From: Inquilinus ginsengisoli_B
Lineage (GTDB): Bacteria > Pseudomonadota > Alphaproteobacteria > DSM-16000 > Inquilinaceae
Direction: 5' to 3'
Assembly: GCF_050434925.1 (NCBI RefSeq)
Contig: NZ_JBNDJK010000001.1
Span: 2,356,001-2,420,000, forward strand
Length of the DNA stretch: 64,000 nucleotides
Translations under genes and position numbers: made by a program
Notes under the pieces: generated by a model
What the model was told of the DNA's origin: nothing
The model's input: only the letters and a program-made list of their open reading frames with translations
Databases searched by the model: none
Shown here: positions 14,509 to 23,769 of the stretch, piece after piece
Layout: the number at the start of each line of letters is the position of its first letter
Position numbering within the stretch: position 1 is the first letter of the stretch

Positions 14509-17500
14509 TTACAGCAGGAAATCCACGGCCGTCAGGGCGTGGTCGGCGGTGACGTTGATGGCGAAGTCGGAGACCTTGTCGCCGTTGACGTCGGCATAGA
14601 CCACCTGGATCGCCCCGGCCGTCACCACCCGCAGCTCGCCGGCATGGCGGGTGTAGTCGCCGGTGCCGAAGGTGAAGGCGGTGTCGCCGTTCTCCGAATT
14701 GCCGTCGGCATCGATTGCCGACAGGTCGATCCTGTCGCCGGTGGTGAAGTCGGCGATGACGTCCTTGCCGAGGCCGGAGACCGCGCTGTCGGACAAGGCG
14801 GTGTAGACGAACCGGTCGTTGCCGGCGCCGCCCTTCAGCAGGTCGCCGCCCCCACCCCCGGTGAGCACGTCGTTGCCGGCCATGCCCCACAGGGTGTTGG
14901 CGCCGGCGTCGCCGGCCAGCGTGTCGACGGAACCCGAGCCGATCACCTGCTCGATGCTGCCGAGCGTGTCGCCCGCGGCGTCGCCGCCGGAGACGTCACC
15001 CGTCGCGAGATCGACCGACACGCCGGCGGTCGAGCCGAGATAGCTCGCGGTGTCGATGCCGTCGCCGCCGACCAGCGCATCGGCTCCGGCCGCGCCTTCG
15101 AGCGTGTCGTTGCCGTCGCCGCCGTCGAGCTGGTCGTCGCCGGCGCCGCCCAGGATACTGTCGTCTCCCGCCTCGCCGAAGACCTGGTCGTTCTCGCTGC
15201 CGGCGTCGATCGAGTCGTTGCCGATGCCGCCATGGATGGTGTCGATCCCGGCCCCGCCGACCAGCCGGTCGGCACCGTCGCCGCCGGAGAGCGCGTCGTT
15301 GCCGCCTTCGCCCCCGAGCGTGTCGTCGCCGCCATTGCCGACGAGGGTGTCGTTGCCGAGCTCGCCGCCGATGATGTTGCGGACGTTGTCGCCGGTCAGG
15401 GTGTCGTCGTTGCTGGAGCCGTACAGGTGCTCGATGTTGGTCAGGACGTCGCCCGCGGCGTCGCCGCCGCTATGGATGCCGGTCAGCAGGTTGACCGAGA
15501 CCGCCGCGGCCGAGCCCTGGTAGTTGGCGAAGTTCGAACCGGCGCCGCCGTCGAGGACATCGGCCCCGGCCCCGCCGCGGAGCTGGTCGTCGCCGGCGCC
15601 GCCGCTGAGCGCATTGGCCGCGGCGTCGCCGTACAGCCGGTCGTCGAGGTTCGACCCGATGAGATTCTCGATGCCGGTCAGCGTGTCGCCCTGGGCTTCG
15701 CCGCCCGTGTTCACGCCGCTCGCCAGGTCGATGGCGACCCCGACCGTGGATCCGGCATAGGCCGCCGTGTCGCTGCCGGCGCCGCCGTTCAGCGTGTCGG
15801 CCCCGGCGCCGCCGTCGAGCAGGTCGTTGCCGTTGCCGCCGGCGAGCACATTGGCCACGCCATTGCCGGTCAGGATGTCGCCGGAGTTCGAGCCGGAGAG
15901 ATTCTCGATGCTGTTGAAGGTGTCGCCGGCGGCATCGCCGCCTGTTGCGGTGTTGGCGGCGAGGTTGACGGTGACGGCCGCGGACGCGATGTAGTCGGCG
16001 GTGTCGCTGCCGGCCCCGCCTTGCAGGATGTCCGCGCCGCCGCGGCCCGCGAGAACATCGTCGCCGGCGCCGCCATCCAGGACATTCGCCCCGGCCTGGC
16101 CGTTGATCACGTCGGCGAAGGCCGAGCCGATGACGTTCTCGATGCTGTTGAAGCTGTCGCCCTGGGCATCGCCGCCGGTCGCGGTGTTGCTGGAGAGGCT
16201 GAGGCTGACGCCTGCGGCGGAGGCGGCATAGCTCGCCGTGTCGATGCCGTCGCCGCCTTGCAGCGTATCGGCGCCGCCGAGGCCCTGGAGCGTGTCGTTG
16301 CCGTCGACGCCGTCGAGGGTGTTGGCCCCGGCATCGCCGGTCAGGCTGTCGGCCTGGTTCGAGCCGGAGAGATTCTCGATGCTGTCGAAGGTGTCGCCGG
16401 TCGCATCGCCGCCCGCGGCGGTGTTGGTGGCGAGGTTGATCGTGACGCTCCCGGTCGCGATGTAATAGGCGGTGTCGCTGCCGGCCCCGCCTTGCAGGAG
16501 GTCCGCACCGCCGCGGCCTGCCAGCAGGTCGTCGCCGGCGCCGCCGCTCAGGACATTCGCCCCGGCCTCGCCGTTGATCGTGTCGGCGAAGGCCGAGCCG
16601 ATGATGTTCTCGATGCTGTTGAAGCTGTCGCCCTGGGCATCGCCGCCCATCGCGGTGTTGCTGGAGAGGCTGAGGCTGACGCCCGCGGCCGAGGCGGCAT
16701 AGGTCGCCGTGTCGGTGCCGTTGCCGCCGATCAGCGCGTCCGCCCCGCCGAGGCCCTCGAGCGTGTCGTTGCCGTCGACGCCGTCGAGGATGTTGGCCCC
16801 GGCATTGCCGGTCAGGGTGTCGGCCTGGTTCGAGCCGGAGAGGTTCTCGATGCTGTCGAAGGTGTCGCCGGCGGCATCGCCGCCTGCGGCAGTGTTGGTG
16901 GCGAGGTTGATCGTGACGCTGCCGGTCGCGATGTAATAGGCGGTGTCGCTGCCGGTCCCGCCGCGCAGGACGTCCGCGCCGCCGCGGCCCGCCAGCAGGT
17001 CGTCGCCGGCGCCGCCATCCAGGACATTCGCCCCGGCCTGGCCGTTGATCACGTCGGCGAAGGCCGAGCCGATGACGTTCTCGATGCTGTTGAAGCTGTC
17101 GCCCTGGGCATCGCCGCCGGTCGCGGTGTTGCTGGAGAGGCTGAGGTTGACGCCTGCGGCGGAGGCGGCATAGGAGGCGGTGTCGGTGCCGTTGCCGCCC
17201 TGCAGCGTGTCGGCCCCGCCGAGGCCCTGGAGCGTGTCGTTGCCGTCGCCCCCGGCCAGGACATTGGCTGCGGCGCTGCCGGTCAGCGTGTCGTTCAGGG
17301 CCGAGCCGATGAGGTTCTCGATGGCCGCCAGCGTGTCGCCCTGGGCGTCGCCGCCGGTGCCCGCGCCGGTGAGCAGGTTGACGGCGACCGCTGCGGCCGA
17401 GCCGGTGTAGTCGGCGGTGTCCGTGCCGTTGCCGCCGTTGAGGGCGTCGGCCCCGGCCCCGCCGTGGAGCAGGTCGTTGCCGTCGCCGCCGCTCAGCGCA

Positions 17501-20475
17501 TTGACCCCGGCGCTGCCGGTCAGCGTGTCGTTCAGGGCCGAGCCGGTGGCGTTCTCGATGGCCGTCAGCGTGTCGCCCGCGGCGTCGCCGCCGGAGACGG
17601 CACTCGTCAACAGGTTGATCGACACAGCCGCCGCCGAGCCGGTGTAATCGGCGGTGTCTGCCCCATTGCCGCCGTTGAGGGCGTCGGCCCCGGCGCTACC
17701 GCGAAGCGTGTCGTTGCCGTCGCCGCCGGCCAGCACATTGGCCACGGCGCTGCCGATCAGCGTGTCGGCCAGGGCCGAGCCGATCAGGTTCTCGATGGTC
17801 GCCAGCGTGTCGCCCTGGGCGTCGCCGCCCGTGCCGGTTCCAGTCAGCAGGTTGACCACGACCGCGGCGGCCGAGGCGGCGTAGGTCGCGGTGTCGGTGC
17901 CGTTGCCGCCCTGCAGCGCATCGGCGCCGCCGTGGCCCTGGAACGTGTCGTTGCCGTCGCCGCCGGCCAGGATGTTGGCCCCGGCATCGCCGGTCAGCGC
18001 GTCGGCGAAGGCCGAGCCGGTCAGGTTCTCGATGTCGGTCAGCGTGTCGCCCGCGGCGTCGCCGCCCGAGGCGGCGCCGTTGACCGTTACCGCCACCGCG
18101 GCGGCGGAGGCGGCGTAGGTCGCGGTGTCGGTGCCGTTGCCGCCCTGCAGCGTGTCCGTCCAGCCGCCGCCCTGGAGCGTGTCGTTGCCGTCGCCGCCGG
18201 TCAGGATATTGCCATCCTCGTTGCCGGTCAGCGTGTCGGCGAAGGCCGAGCCGGTCAGGTTCACGATGCGGAACAGGGTGTCGCCCTCGGCGTCGCCGCC
18301 CGTGCCGGTCCCGGTCAGCAGGTCGACCGCGACGGCCGCGGCCGAGGTGGCGTAGGAGGCGTTGAGGCCGATCAGCGTGTCGGCCCCGGCGCCGCCGATC
18401 AGCACGTCATTCCCGACGAGGCCGTCGAGGGTGTTGGCCCCGGCGTCGCCGGTCAGCGTGTCGTCCTGCCACGAGCCGATGAGGTTCTCGATCGACGTCA
18501 GCGTGTCGCCCTGGGCGTCGCCGCCCGTGCCGGTTCCGGTCAGCAGGTTGACCACGACCGCGGCAAGCGAGCCGACGTAGTTCGCGGTGTCGGTGCCGTT
18601 GCCGCCCTGCAGCGCATCGGCGCCGCCGAAGCCGATGAGCGTGTCGTCGCCGCCGCCGCCGGCCAGGACATTCGCCGCGGCGACGACGAACTCGCCGCTC
18701 AGGTTGTCGTTGAAGGCCGAGCCGATGACGTTCTCGATGCTGGTGTAGGGGGGGGCGTCGACCCAGACCACCACCCCGACGGCCGAGGCGGCATAGGTCA
18801 CCGTGTCGGTGCCTGCGCCGCCCTGCAGCGAGTCGGCACCGCCAAGGCCCTGGAGCGTGTCGTTGCCGTCGCCGCCCGACAGGACATTGGCTCCGGCGTC
18901 GCCGGTCAGCGTGTCGTTGAAGGCCGAGCCGGTCAGGTTCTCGATGCCGGACAGGACGTCGCCCGCGGCGTCGCCGCCCGAGGCGGCGCCGTTGACCGTG
19001 ACCACGACCGCGGCCGCCGAGGCGGCGTAGGACGCGGTGTCGGTGCCGTTGCCGCCCTGCAGCGTGTCCGCGCCGCCGCGGCCCTGAAGCGTGTCGTTGC
19101 CGTCGCCGCCGGCCAGGACATTGGCCCCGGCGTCGCCGGTCAGCGTGTCGCTTAAGGCCGAGCCGGAGAGATTCTCGATGCTGCTGAAGGTATCGTCCTG
19201 GGCATCGCCGCCCGTCGCGGCATTGGTCGCGAGATTGACGGTAACGCCCGCGACGGATGCGATGTAGTAGGCCGTGTCGCTGCCGGCCCCGCCTTGCAGG
19301 AAGTCCGCGCCGGCACGGCCCGCCAGCACGTCGTCGCCGGCGCCGCCATCCAGGACATTCACCCCGGCACTGCCGTTGATCGTGTCGGCGAAGGCCGAGC
19401 CGATGACGTTCTCGATGCTGCTGAAGCTGTCGCCCGCGGCATCCCCGCCCGAGGTGTTGCCGGTCGTGAGGCTGAGCGAGACCCCGGCGGCCGAGGCGGC
19501 GTAGGTCGCCGTGTCGACGCCGTTGCCGCCCTGCAGCGCGTCGGCGCCACCGAGGCCGGCCAGGACATTGGCCCCGGCGTCGCCGGTCAGCGTGTCGTTC
19601 AGGGCCGAGCCGGTGAGATTCTCGATGCCGGTCAGGATATCGCCCTGGGCATCGCCGCCCGAGGCGGGGCCGTTGACCGTGACCACGACCGCGGCCGCCG
19701 AGGCGGCGTAGGAGGCGGTGTCGGTGCCGGCGCCGCCGTTCAGCACGTCGCCGAACTGGCCGCCTTCGAGCCAGTCGTTGCCGCCCCCGCCGTTGAGCGT
19801 GTCGGTGCCGCCGCCGCCAAAGCTGTCGCCGCTCAAGATGTCGTCGCCATTGACGCCGTTGAGCAAATCGTTGCCGCCCATTCCGATCAGAATGGTATCG
19901 CCGTTCAGGTTGGCGGTCAGGACGTCGTTGAACTCCGAGCCGGCCACGTACTCGAATCCGGAGAGGGTGACGCCCCCGGAACCGACGCCGGTGGTCAGGT
20001 TGACAGTGATGGCTAAGCCCGCGGCGCCCGAGAGGTCGAGGATGTCAAAGCCGGAACCGCCGATCAGCGTGTCGGCGCCGCCGCTGATTTGGATAACGTC
20101 GTCGCCGGCGCCGCCGTCGACCGTGTTGGCCCCACCGTCGCCCCGCAGGCCGTCGGTGAAGGCGCTGCCGATCAGGTTCTCGAAGCCGCTGAAGGTGTCG
20201 CCCGTGGATTCGCCGCGGTTGCCAAAGCCGGCGTTCAGGTGCACCTCGACGCCCTCGGTGGCGTTGGCATAGCTGAGCGTGTCGATGCCGGCGCCACCGC
20301 TCATGGCATCGACACCCAGGCCGCCCTGGATGATGTCGTTGCCCCCGAGGCCGCTGAGCGTGTCGTTGCCGGCGCCGCCATTGATGATGTCGATGCCGTC
20401 CGGGTTGGCCGGATTGCCCGGATCGGTCCCGGTGAGGGTTTCATTGCCGGCGGTGCCGTTGAGGATCTGGGTCAC
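14509..20475 (-). CDS. Giant RTX calcium-binding repeat protein (1988 residues)
   Basis: A huge acidic secreted-type protein without a signal peptide. It is built of about 22 modules of 78-79 residues. Each module joins two or three RTX nonapeptides (AGGDGNDTLQGLGGAD) to a longer strand-rich piece (YAASAAxVxVxL, TGGDAxGDTL, and IENLxGSAxxDTLTG). Residues about 1750-1870 carry denser classical RTX repeats. The last 70 residues are a serralysin-type C-terminal domain (DYTRHAGELRV, YADVNGDKVSDF) ending in VDFLL, the usual type I secretion signal. No catalytic domain is visible, so an adhesin, surface-layer or biofilm-matrix role is possible. The GTG at 20475 has AGGAGG seven bases upstream. No exporter genes are nearby. 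Confidence 0.88.
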   Translation of the reverse strand: MTQILNGTAGNETLTGTDPGNPANPDGIDIINGGAGNDTLSGLGGNDIIQGGLGVDAMSGGAGIDTLSYANATEGVEVHLNAGFGNRGESTGDTFSGFENLIGSAFTDGLRGDGGANTVDGGAGDDVIQISGGADTLIGGSGFDILDLSGAAGLAITVNLTTGVGSGGVTLSGFEYVAGSEFNDVLTANLNGDTILIGMGGNDLLNGVNGDDILSGDSFGGGGTDTLNGGGGNDWLEGGQFGDVLNGGAGTDTASYAASAAAVVVTVNGPASGGDAQGDILTGIENLTGSALNDTLTGDAGANVLAGLGGADALQGGNGVDTATYAASAAGVSLSLTTGNTSGGDAAGDSFSSIENVIGSAFADTINGSAGVNVLDGGAGDDVLAGRAGADFLQGGAGSDTAYYIASVAGVTVNLATNAATGGDAQDDTFSSIENLSGSALSDTLTGDAGANVLAGGDGNDTLQGRGGADTLQGGNGTDTASYAASAAAVVVTVNGAASGGDAAGDVLSGIENLTGSAFNDTLTGDAGANVLSGGDGNDTLQGLGGADSLQGGAGTDTVTYAASAVGVVVWVDAPPYTSIENVIGSAFNDNLSGEFVVAAANVLAGGGGDDTLIGFGGADALQGGNGTDTANYVGSLAAVVVNLLTGTGTGGDAQGDTLTSIENLIGSWQDDTLTGDAGANTLDGLVGNDVLIGGAGADTLIGLNASYATSAAAVAVDLLTGTGTGGDAEGDTLFRIVNLTGSAFADTLTGNEDGNILTGGDGNDTLQGGGWTDTLQGGNGTDTATYAASAAAVAVTVNGAASGGDAAGDTLTDIENLTGSAFADALTGDAGANILAGGDGNDTFQGHGGADALQGGNGTDTATYAASAAAVVVNLLTGTGTGGDAQGDTLATIENLIGSALADTLIGSAVANVLAGGDGNDTLRGSAGADALNGGNGADTADYTGSAAAVSINLLTSAVSGGDAAGDTLTAIENATGSALNDTLTGSAGVNALSGGDGNDLLHGGAGADALNGGNGTDTADYTGSAAAVAVNLLTGAGTGGDAQGDTLAAIENLIGSALNDTLTGSAAANVLAGGDGNDTLQGLGGADTLQGGNGTDTASYAASAAGVNLSLSSNTATGGDAQGDSFNSIENVIGSAFADVINGQAGANVLDGGAGDDLLAGRGGADVLRGGTGSDTAYYIATGSVTINLATNTAAGGDAAGDTFDSIENLSGSNQADTLTGNAGANILDGVDGNDTLEGLGGADALIGGNGTDTATYAASAAGVSLSLSSNTAMGGDAQGDSFNSIENIIGSAFADTINGEAGANVLSGGAGDDLLAGRGGADLLQGGAGSDTAYYIATGSVTINLATNTAAGGDATGDTFDSIENLSGSNQADSLTGDAGANTLDGVDGNDTLQGLGGADTLQGGDGIDTASYAASAAGVSLSLSSNTATGGDAQGDSFNSIENVIGSAFADVINGQAGANVLDGGAGDDVLAGRGGADILQGGAGSDTADYIASAAVTVNLAANTATGGDAAGDTFNSIENLSGSNSGDILTGNGVANVLAGGNGNDLLDGGAGADTLNGGAGSDTAAYAGSTVGVAIDLASGVNTGGEAQGDTLTGIENLIGSNLDDRLYGDAAANALSGGAGDDQLRGGAGADVLDGGAGSNFANYQGSAAAVSVNLLTGIHSGGDAAGDVLTNIEHLYGSSNDDTLTGDNVRNIIGGELGNDTLVGNGGDDTLGGEGGNDALSGGDGADRLVGGAGIDTIHGGIGNDSIDAGSENDQVFGEAGDDSILGGAGDDQLDGGDGNDTLEGAAGADALVGGDGIDTASYLGSTAGVSVDLATGDVSGGDAAGDTLGSIEQVIGSGSVDTLAGDAGANTLWGMAGNDVLTGGGGGDLLKGGAGNDRFVYTALSDSAVSGLGKDVIADFTTGDRIDLSAIDADGNSENGDTAFTFGTGDYTRHAGELRVVTAGAIQVVYADVNGDKVSDFAINVTADHALTAVDFLL
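14900..20200 (-). repeat. Tandem 234/237-bp coding repeats
   Basis: The RTX gene's modules recur at intervals of 234 or 237 bp. Blocks near 16080-16270, 16550-16760 and 17030-17250 are almost identical at the DNA level, while the outer modules are more diverged. This pattern implies growth by unequal recombination and predicts length polymorphism. Boundaries are approximate. Confidence 0.8.
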
Positions 20476-20754
20476 GAGACGTCCTCCTGCTTCGGTCGCC
20501 ACCGCTCATGGAGAACGGCCGGGCCGTGAAATGCGGCCATCCGCACGAGGCCTGGAAATAGGAAAGATTTATCAGATGTCCTGCATATCCTGTTAATTAA
20601 AATCCCGCAACCCCGGGAACAGCTCGCCATGGGAGCGCCGACAGCATCGCTGCCGCAAAAGGGAGGCCCCGATGACAGCTTTCGGCGGCTGCCGAGCCCG
20701 GTCCACTGTCGCAGCGCAGTTCGGTGGAGCGCCGCGAAGGGCAGGGGCCTCCTC

Positions 20755-21723
20755 CTACCCCACCATCTCCGCATGGTGGCACGCCACCATCCGCTCATCC
20801 ACCAGCCGCAACTCCGGCCGGTCCACGCTGCAGATGTCCGTGGCATACGGGCACCGCCGGTGAAACGCACACCCCGGCGGCGGGTTCAGGGGCGAGGGCA
20901 GCTCGCCCTTCAGCACCACCCGCTCGGCCCGCTTGGTCGGGTCGACGAATGGGGTCGAGGCCAAGAGCGCCTTGGTGTAGGGGTGGCGCGGATGGCGGAA
21001 GATCGCCTCCTTGGTGCCGTGCTCCACCGGCCGGCCCAGATACATCACCACCAGGTCGTCGGCGATGTGCTCCACCACCGACAGGCCGTGGCTGATGAAC
21101 AGATAGGCCAGGCCGAACTCCTCCTGCAGATCCATCAGCAGGTTCAGCACCTGGGCCTGGATCGAGACGTCCAGCGCCGAGACCGGCTCGTCCGCCACCA
21201 CCACCTTGGGCCGCAGCATCAGCGCCCGGGCGATGGCGATGCGCTGGCGCTGCCCGCCCGAGAACATATGCGGATAGCGGTCGTAATGCTCCGGCCGCAG
21301 GCCGACCTTCGACAGCATCGCCTCGGCCGCCTGCCGCCGCTCCGCCGCCTTCAGATCGGTGTTGATCTTCAGCGGCTCCTCCAGGATCGCGCCCACCTTC
21401 TTGCGCGGGTTCAGCGAGCCGTAGGGGTCCTGGAACACGATCTGCACCGCGCCGCGCAGGCGGCGTCGCTGGGCCGCATCGGCGGTCGCCACCGGGATGC
21501 CGTCGATGGTCAGGTCGCCCTCGCTCGGCGGCTCGATCATGGTCACCACCCGGGCCAGGGTCGACTTGCCGCAGCCGCTCTCGCCGACCACGGCCAGGGT
21601 CTTGCCGGCCTCCAGCGTGAACGACATCGCGGACAGGGCGCGCAGCGTCTTGGCGGCCTTGAAGGGCGAGGACTTGACCTCGTAGAAGCGGCTCAGCTGC
21701 CGCGCCTCGACAACCGCGGTCAC
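20755..21723 (-). CDS. dppF: Dipeptide/oligopeptide ABC transporter ATP-binding protein (DppF type)
   Basis: 322 residues. Walker A GESGCGKST (47-55), Q-loop FQDPYGSLNP, signature FSGGQ (154-158), Walker B VVVADEP, and the C-terminal oligopeptide-transporter extension with its cysteine cluster (PPGCAFHRRCPYATDIC). As last gene of the dpp operon it pairs with DppD to power the DppBC permease. Start and preceding stop overlap by 4 bases (ATGA), indicating translational coupling. Specificity within the DppF/OppF group cannot be set by sequence alone; the gene order supports Dpp. Confidence 0.9.
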   Translation of the reverse strand: MTAVVEARQLSRFYEVKSSPFKAAKTLRALSAMSFTLEAGKTLAVVGESGCGKSTLARVVTMIEPPSEGDLTIDGIPVATADAAQRRRLRGAVQIVFQDPYGSLNPRKKVGAILEEPLKINTDLKAAERRQAAEAMLSKVGLRPEHYDRYPHMFSGGQRQRIAIARALMLRPKVVVADEPVSALDVSIQAQVLNLLMDLQEEFGLAYLFISHGLSVVEHIADDLVVMYLGRPVEHGTKEAIFRHPRHPYTKALLASTPFVDPTKRAERVVLKGELPSPLNPPPGCAFHRRCPYATDICSVDRPELRLVDERMVACHHAEMVG

Positions 21724-22691
21724 GCGCGGATCTCCTGCAGGGGATTGAAGCAGCGCGTGCGCCCGTCCAGGTCGGGCGACAGCTCCGGATGCTGGGCCCG
21801 GCAGCGGTCCAGCACGTTGCGGCAGCGCGGGTTGAACAGGCAGCCGGACGGCCGGTCATAGGGGCCGGGCACGACGCCGGGGATGGTCGGCAGCCTTCGG
21901 TGGCCGGTGCTGCGCTCCGGAAGCGCTTCCAGCAGGGCGCCGGTATAGGGGTGGCGCGGCCGGCCGAACAGGCCGCCGACCATGCGCTCCTCCACCAGCT
22001 CGCCGGCATACATCACATTGACCCGCTGCGCCGTCTCGGCCACCACGCCCATGTCGTGGGTGATCAGCACCAGCGCCATGCCCTGGTCGCGCTGCAGGTC
22101 GGCCAGCAGCTGCAGGATCTGGGCCTGGATGGTCACGTCCAGCGCCGTGGTCGGCTCGTCGGCGATCAGCAGCTTCGGCCGGCAGGCGATCGCCATGGCG
22201 ATCATCACCCGCTGGTTCATGCCGCCCGACAACTGGTGCGGGAAGGCGTCGATCCGGGTCTCCGGCGCCGGGATGCCGACCTGGGCCAGGAGCTGGATGG
22301 TGCGGTCGCGCCGGGCGCGGCGGCTGCCGCCCTCATGCACCTGCAGCGTCTCCATGATCTGGAAGCCGACGGTGAAGCAGGGGTTCAGGCTGGTCATCGG
22401 CTCCTGGAAGATCATCGCCATGTCCTTGCCGATGATCTTGCGGCGCTGGCGCGGCGACATCTTCAAGAGGTCGTGGCCGCCGAAGCTGAGATGGTCGGCC
22501 GTGACCTTGCCGGGGAAGGCCACCAGCCCCATCAGCGCCAGCATGGTCACCGATTTGCCGGAGCCGGATTCGCCGACGATGCCCAGGATCTCGCCGGGAT
22601 CGATGGTGAGGTCGAGGCCGGAGACGGCGCGGAACGATCCCTTGCCGGCCGGGAACTCGACCGTCAGGTTGCGGATGTCGAGCAGGGGCAT
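21720..22691 (-). CDS. dppD: Dipeptide/oligopeptide ABC transporter ATP-binding protein (DppD type)
   Basis: 323 residues with Walker A GESGSGKS (40-47), Q-loop FQEPMTSLNP, signature LSGGM (154-158), Walker B LLIADEP, switch TALDVTIQAQ, and the usual C-terminal Cys-containing extension (RPSGCLFNPRCRNVLDRC). The LSGGM variant of the signature is the normal form in DppD/OppD. ATG 22691 was chosen as it gives the canonical PLLDIRNLTVEF beginning; a TTG at 22703 is also open. A palindromic repeat lies in the 160-base gap to dppC. Confidence 0.9.
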   Translation of the reverse strand: MPLLDIRNLTVEFPAGKGSFRAVSGLDLTIDPGEILGIVGESGSGKSVTMLALMGLVAFPGKVTADHLSFGGHDLLKMSPRQRRKIIGKDMAMIFQEPMTSLNPCFTVGFQIMETLQVHEGGSRRARRDRTIQLLAQVGIPAPETRIDAFPHQLSGGMNQRVMIAMAIACRPKLLIADEPTTALDVTIQAQILQLLADLQRDQGMALVLITHDMGVVAETAQRVNVMYAGELVEERMVGGLFGRPRHPYTGALLEALPERSTGHRRLPTIPGVVPGPYDRPSGCLFNPRCRNVLDRCRAQHPELSPDLDGRTRCFNPLQEIRA

Positions 22692-22727
22692 GTCAGACCA
22701 CAATGAACGGACCGGATCATAATTTTC

Positions 22728-22807
22728 CTGTCATTGCCGGGCTTGGCCCGGCAATCCAGAAGGTGTCGACGCTCTCTGGATGCCCGGGTCAAGCCCGGGC
22801 ATGACAG
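22728..22807. repeat. Compound palindromic repeat inside the dpp operon
   Basis: An 80-bp element bounded by CTGTCAT/ATGACAG, containing two strong hairpins (GCCGGGCTTGGCCCGGC and GCCCGGGTCAAGCCCGGGC) separated by inverted TCCAGA/TCTGGA. This is a common alphaproteobacterial intergenic repeat form. Here it separates dppC from dppD and may lower or stabilise downstream expression, as such structures do in other operons. Confidence 0.75.
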
Positions 22808-22853
22808 ATGAGGGGATGCGTCGTCCTTCATTCGATGCCTCGCATCCCAGGCA

Positions 22854-23765
22854 TCAGCGCTTCAGTCTCGGGTCCAGGGCGTCGCGCAGGCCGTCGCCCA
22901 GCAGGTTGAAGGCCAGCACCGTGATCAGGATGGCCAGGCCGGGGAAGGTCACCACCCACCAGGCGCGCTGCAGGAACTGCAGCGACGAGGCCAGCATGGT
23001 GCCCCATTCCGGCGTTGGCGGCTGGGCGCCGAGGCCGAGGAAGCCGAGCGCCGCGGCGTCCAGGATGGCGGTGGAGAAGCCCAGCGTCGCCTGCACGATC
23101 AGCGGCGCCATGCAGTTCGGCAGGATGGTGGCGAACATCAGCCGCAGGGTGCCGGCCCCGGCGACGCGGGATGCGGTGACATAGGGCCTGCGGATCTGGC
23201 TCAGCACCGCGGCGCGCATCAGCCGCGAGTAATGCGGCAGGGTGACGATCGAGACCGCGACCATGGCGTTGACCAGGCCGGGCCCGAGGATGGCGACCAC
23301 GACGATCGCCAGCAGCAGGCTGGGCAGCGCCAGCATTATGTCCAGGAGCCGCATTATAGCGGTATCGACGATCCCGCCGAAGAAGCCCGCGGCCAAGCCC
23401 AGCAGCAGGCCCAGGGCCAGCGACAGGGTGACCACGATCAAGCCTATCATCATGGACAGGCGGGCGCCGTGGATCAGGCGCGAGAGGATGTCGCGGCCGA
23501 TGTCGTCGGTGCCCAGCGGATAGGCCAGCGTGCCGCCATCCTGCCAGAAGGGCGGCACCAGGAAGGCGGCGCGGTCCTGGTCGATCGGCGAATGCGGCGC
23601 GACGACGTCGGCGAAGATCGCGACCAGCGCGATCAGCACGATCACGATCAGCCCGGCCAGGGCGCCCTTGTTGGCGCTGAACGAGCGCCAGAATTCCAGG
23701 AACGGGCCGGGCGGCTTGGCGGGCAGGGCAGGGGCCCGGGTCTCTTGCAGGCTGGGTGCGGTCAT
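22854..23765 (-). CDS. dppC: Dipeptide ABC transporter permease (DppC type)
   Basis: 303 residues, with a cytosolic N-terminal tail, one helix (about 37-58), a periplasmic loop with PLGTDDIGRDILSRLIHGAR, and five further helices. The EAA-type coupling loop reads AAVLSQIRRPYVTASRVAGA. PEWGTMLASS and the terminal NLLGDGLRDALDPRLKR are hallmarks of DppC/OppC. It forms the channel with DppB. It starts 4 bases after the dppB stop. Confidence 0.92.
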   Translation of the reverse strand: MTAPSLQETRAPALPAKPPGPFLEFWRSFSANKGALAGLIVIVLIALVAIFADVVAPHSPIDQDRAAFLVPPFWQDGGTLAYPLGTDDIGRDILSRLIHGARLSMMIGLIVVTLSLALGLLLGLAAGFFGGIVDTAIMRLLDIMLALPSLLLAIVVVAILGPGLVNAMVAVSIVTLPHYSRLMRAAVLSQIRRPYVTASRVAGAGTLRLMFATILPNCMAPLIVQATLGFSTAILDAAALGFLGLGAQPPTPEWGTMLASSLQFLQRAWWVVTFPGLAILITVLAFNLLGDGLRDALDPRLKR

Positions 23766-23769
23766 CGGC

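Noticed and set aside
14464..19155. A 1563-codon open frame on the plus strand opposite the giant RTX gene
   Set aside because: It is the antisense of repetitive GC-rich codons; its product is a monotonous Val/Gly/Ala/Asp series with the same 79-residue period, has no ribosome site, and the minus strand encodes a textbook RTX protein.
14900..20200. Regular repeats that might be taken for a CRISPR array
   Set aside because: The unit is 234/237 bp, in frame, and translates into RTX modules; there are no short repeats with unique spacers.
20755..20800. Terminator for the dpp operon
   Set aside because: Looked for but not found: no stem with a T-tract follows the dppF stop within about 120 bases, so none is annotated.
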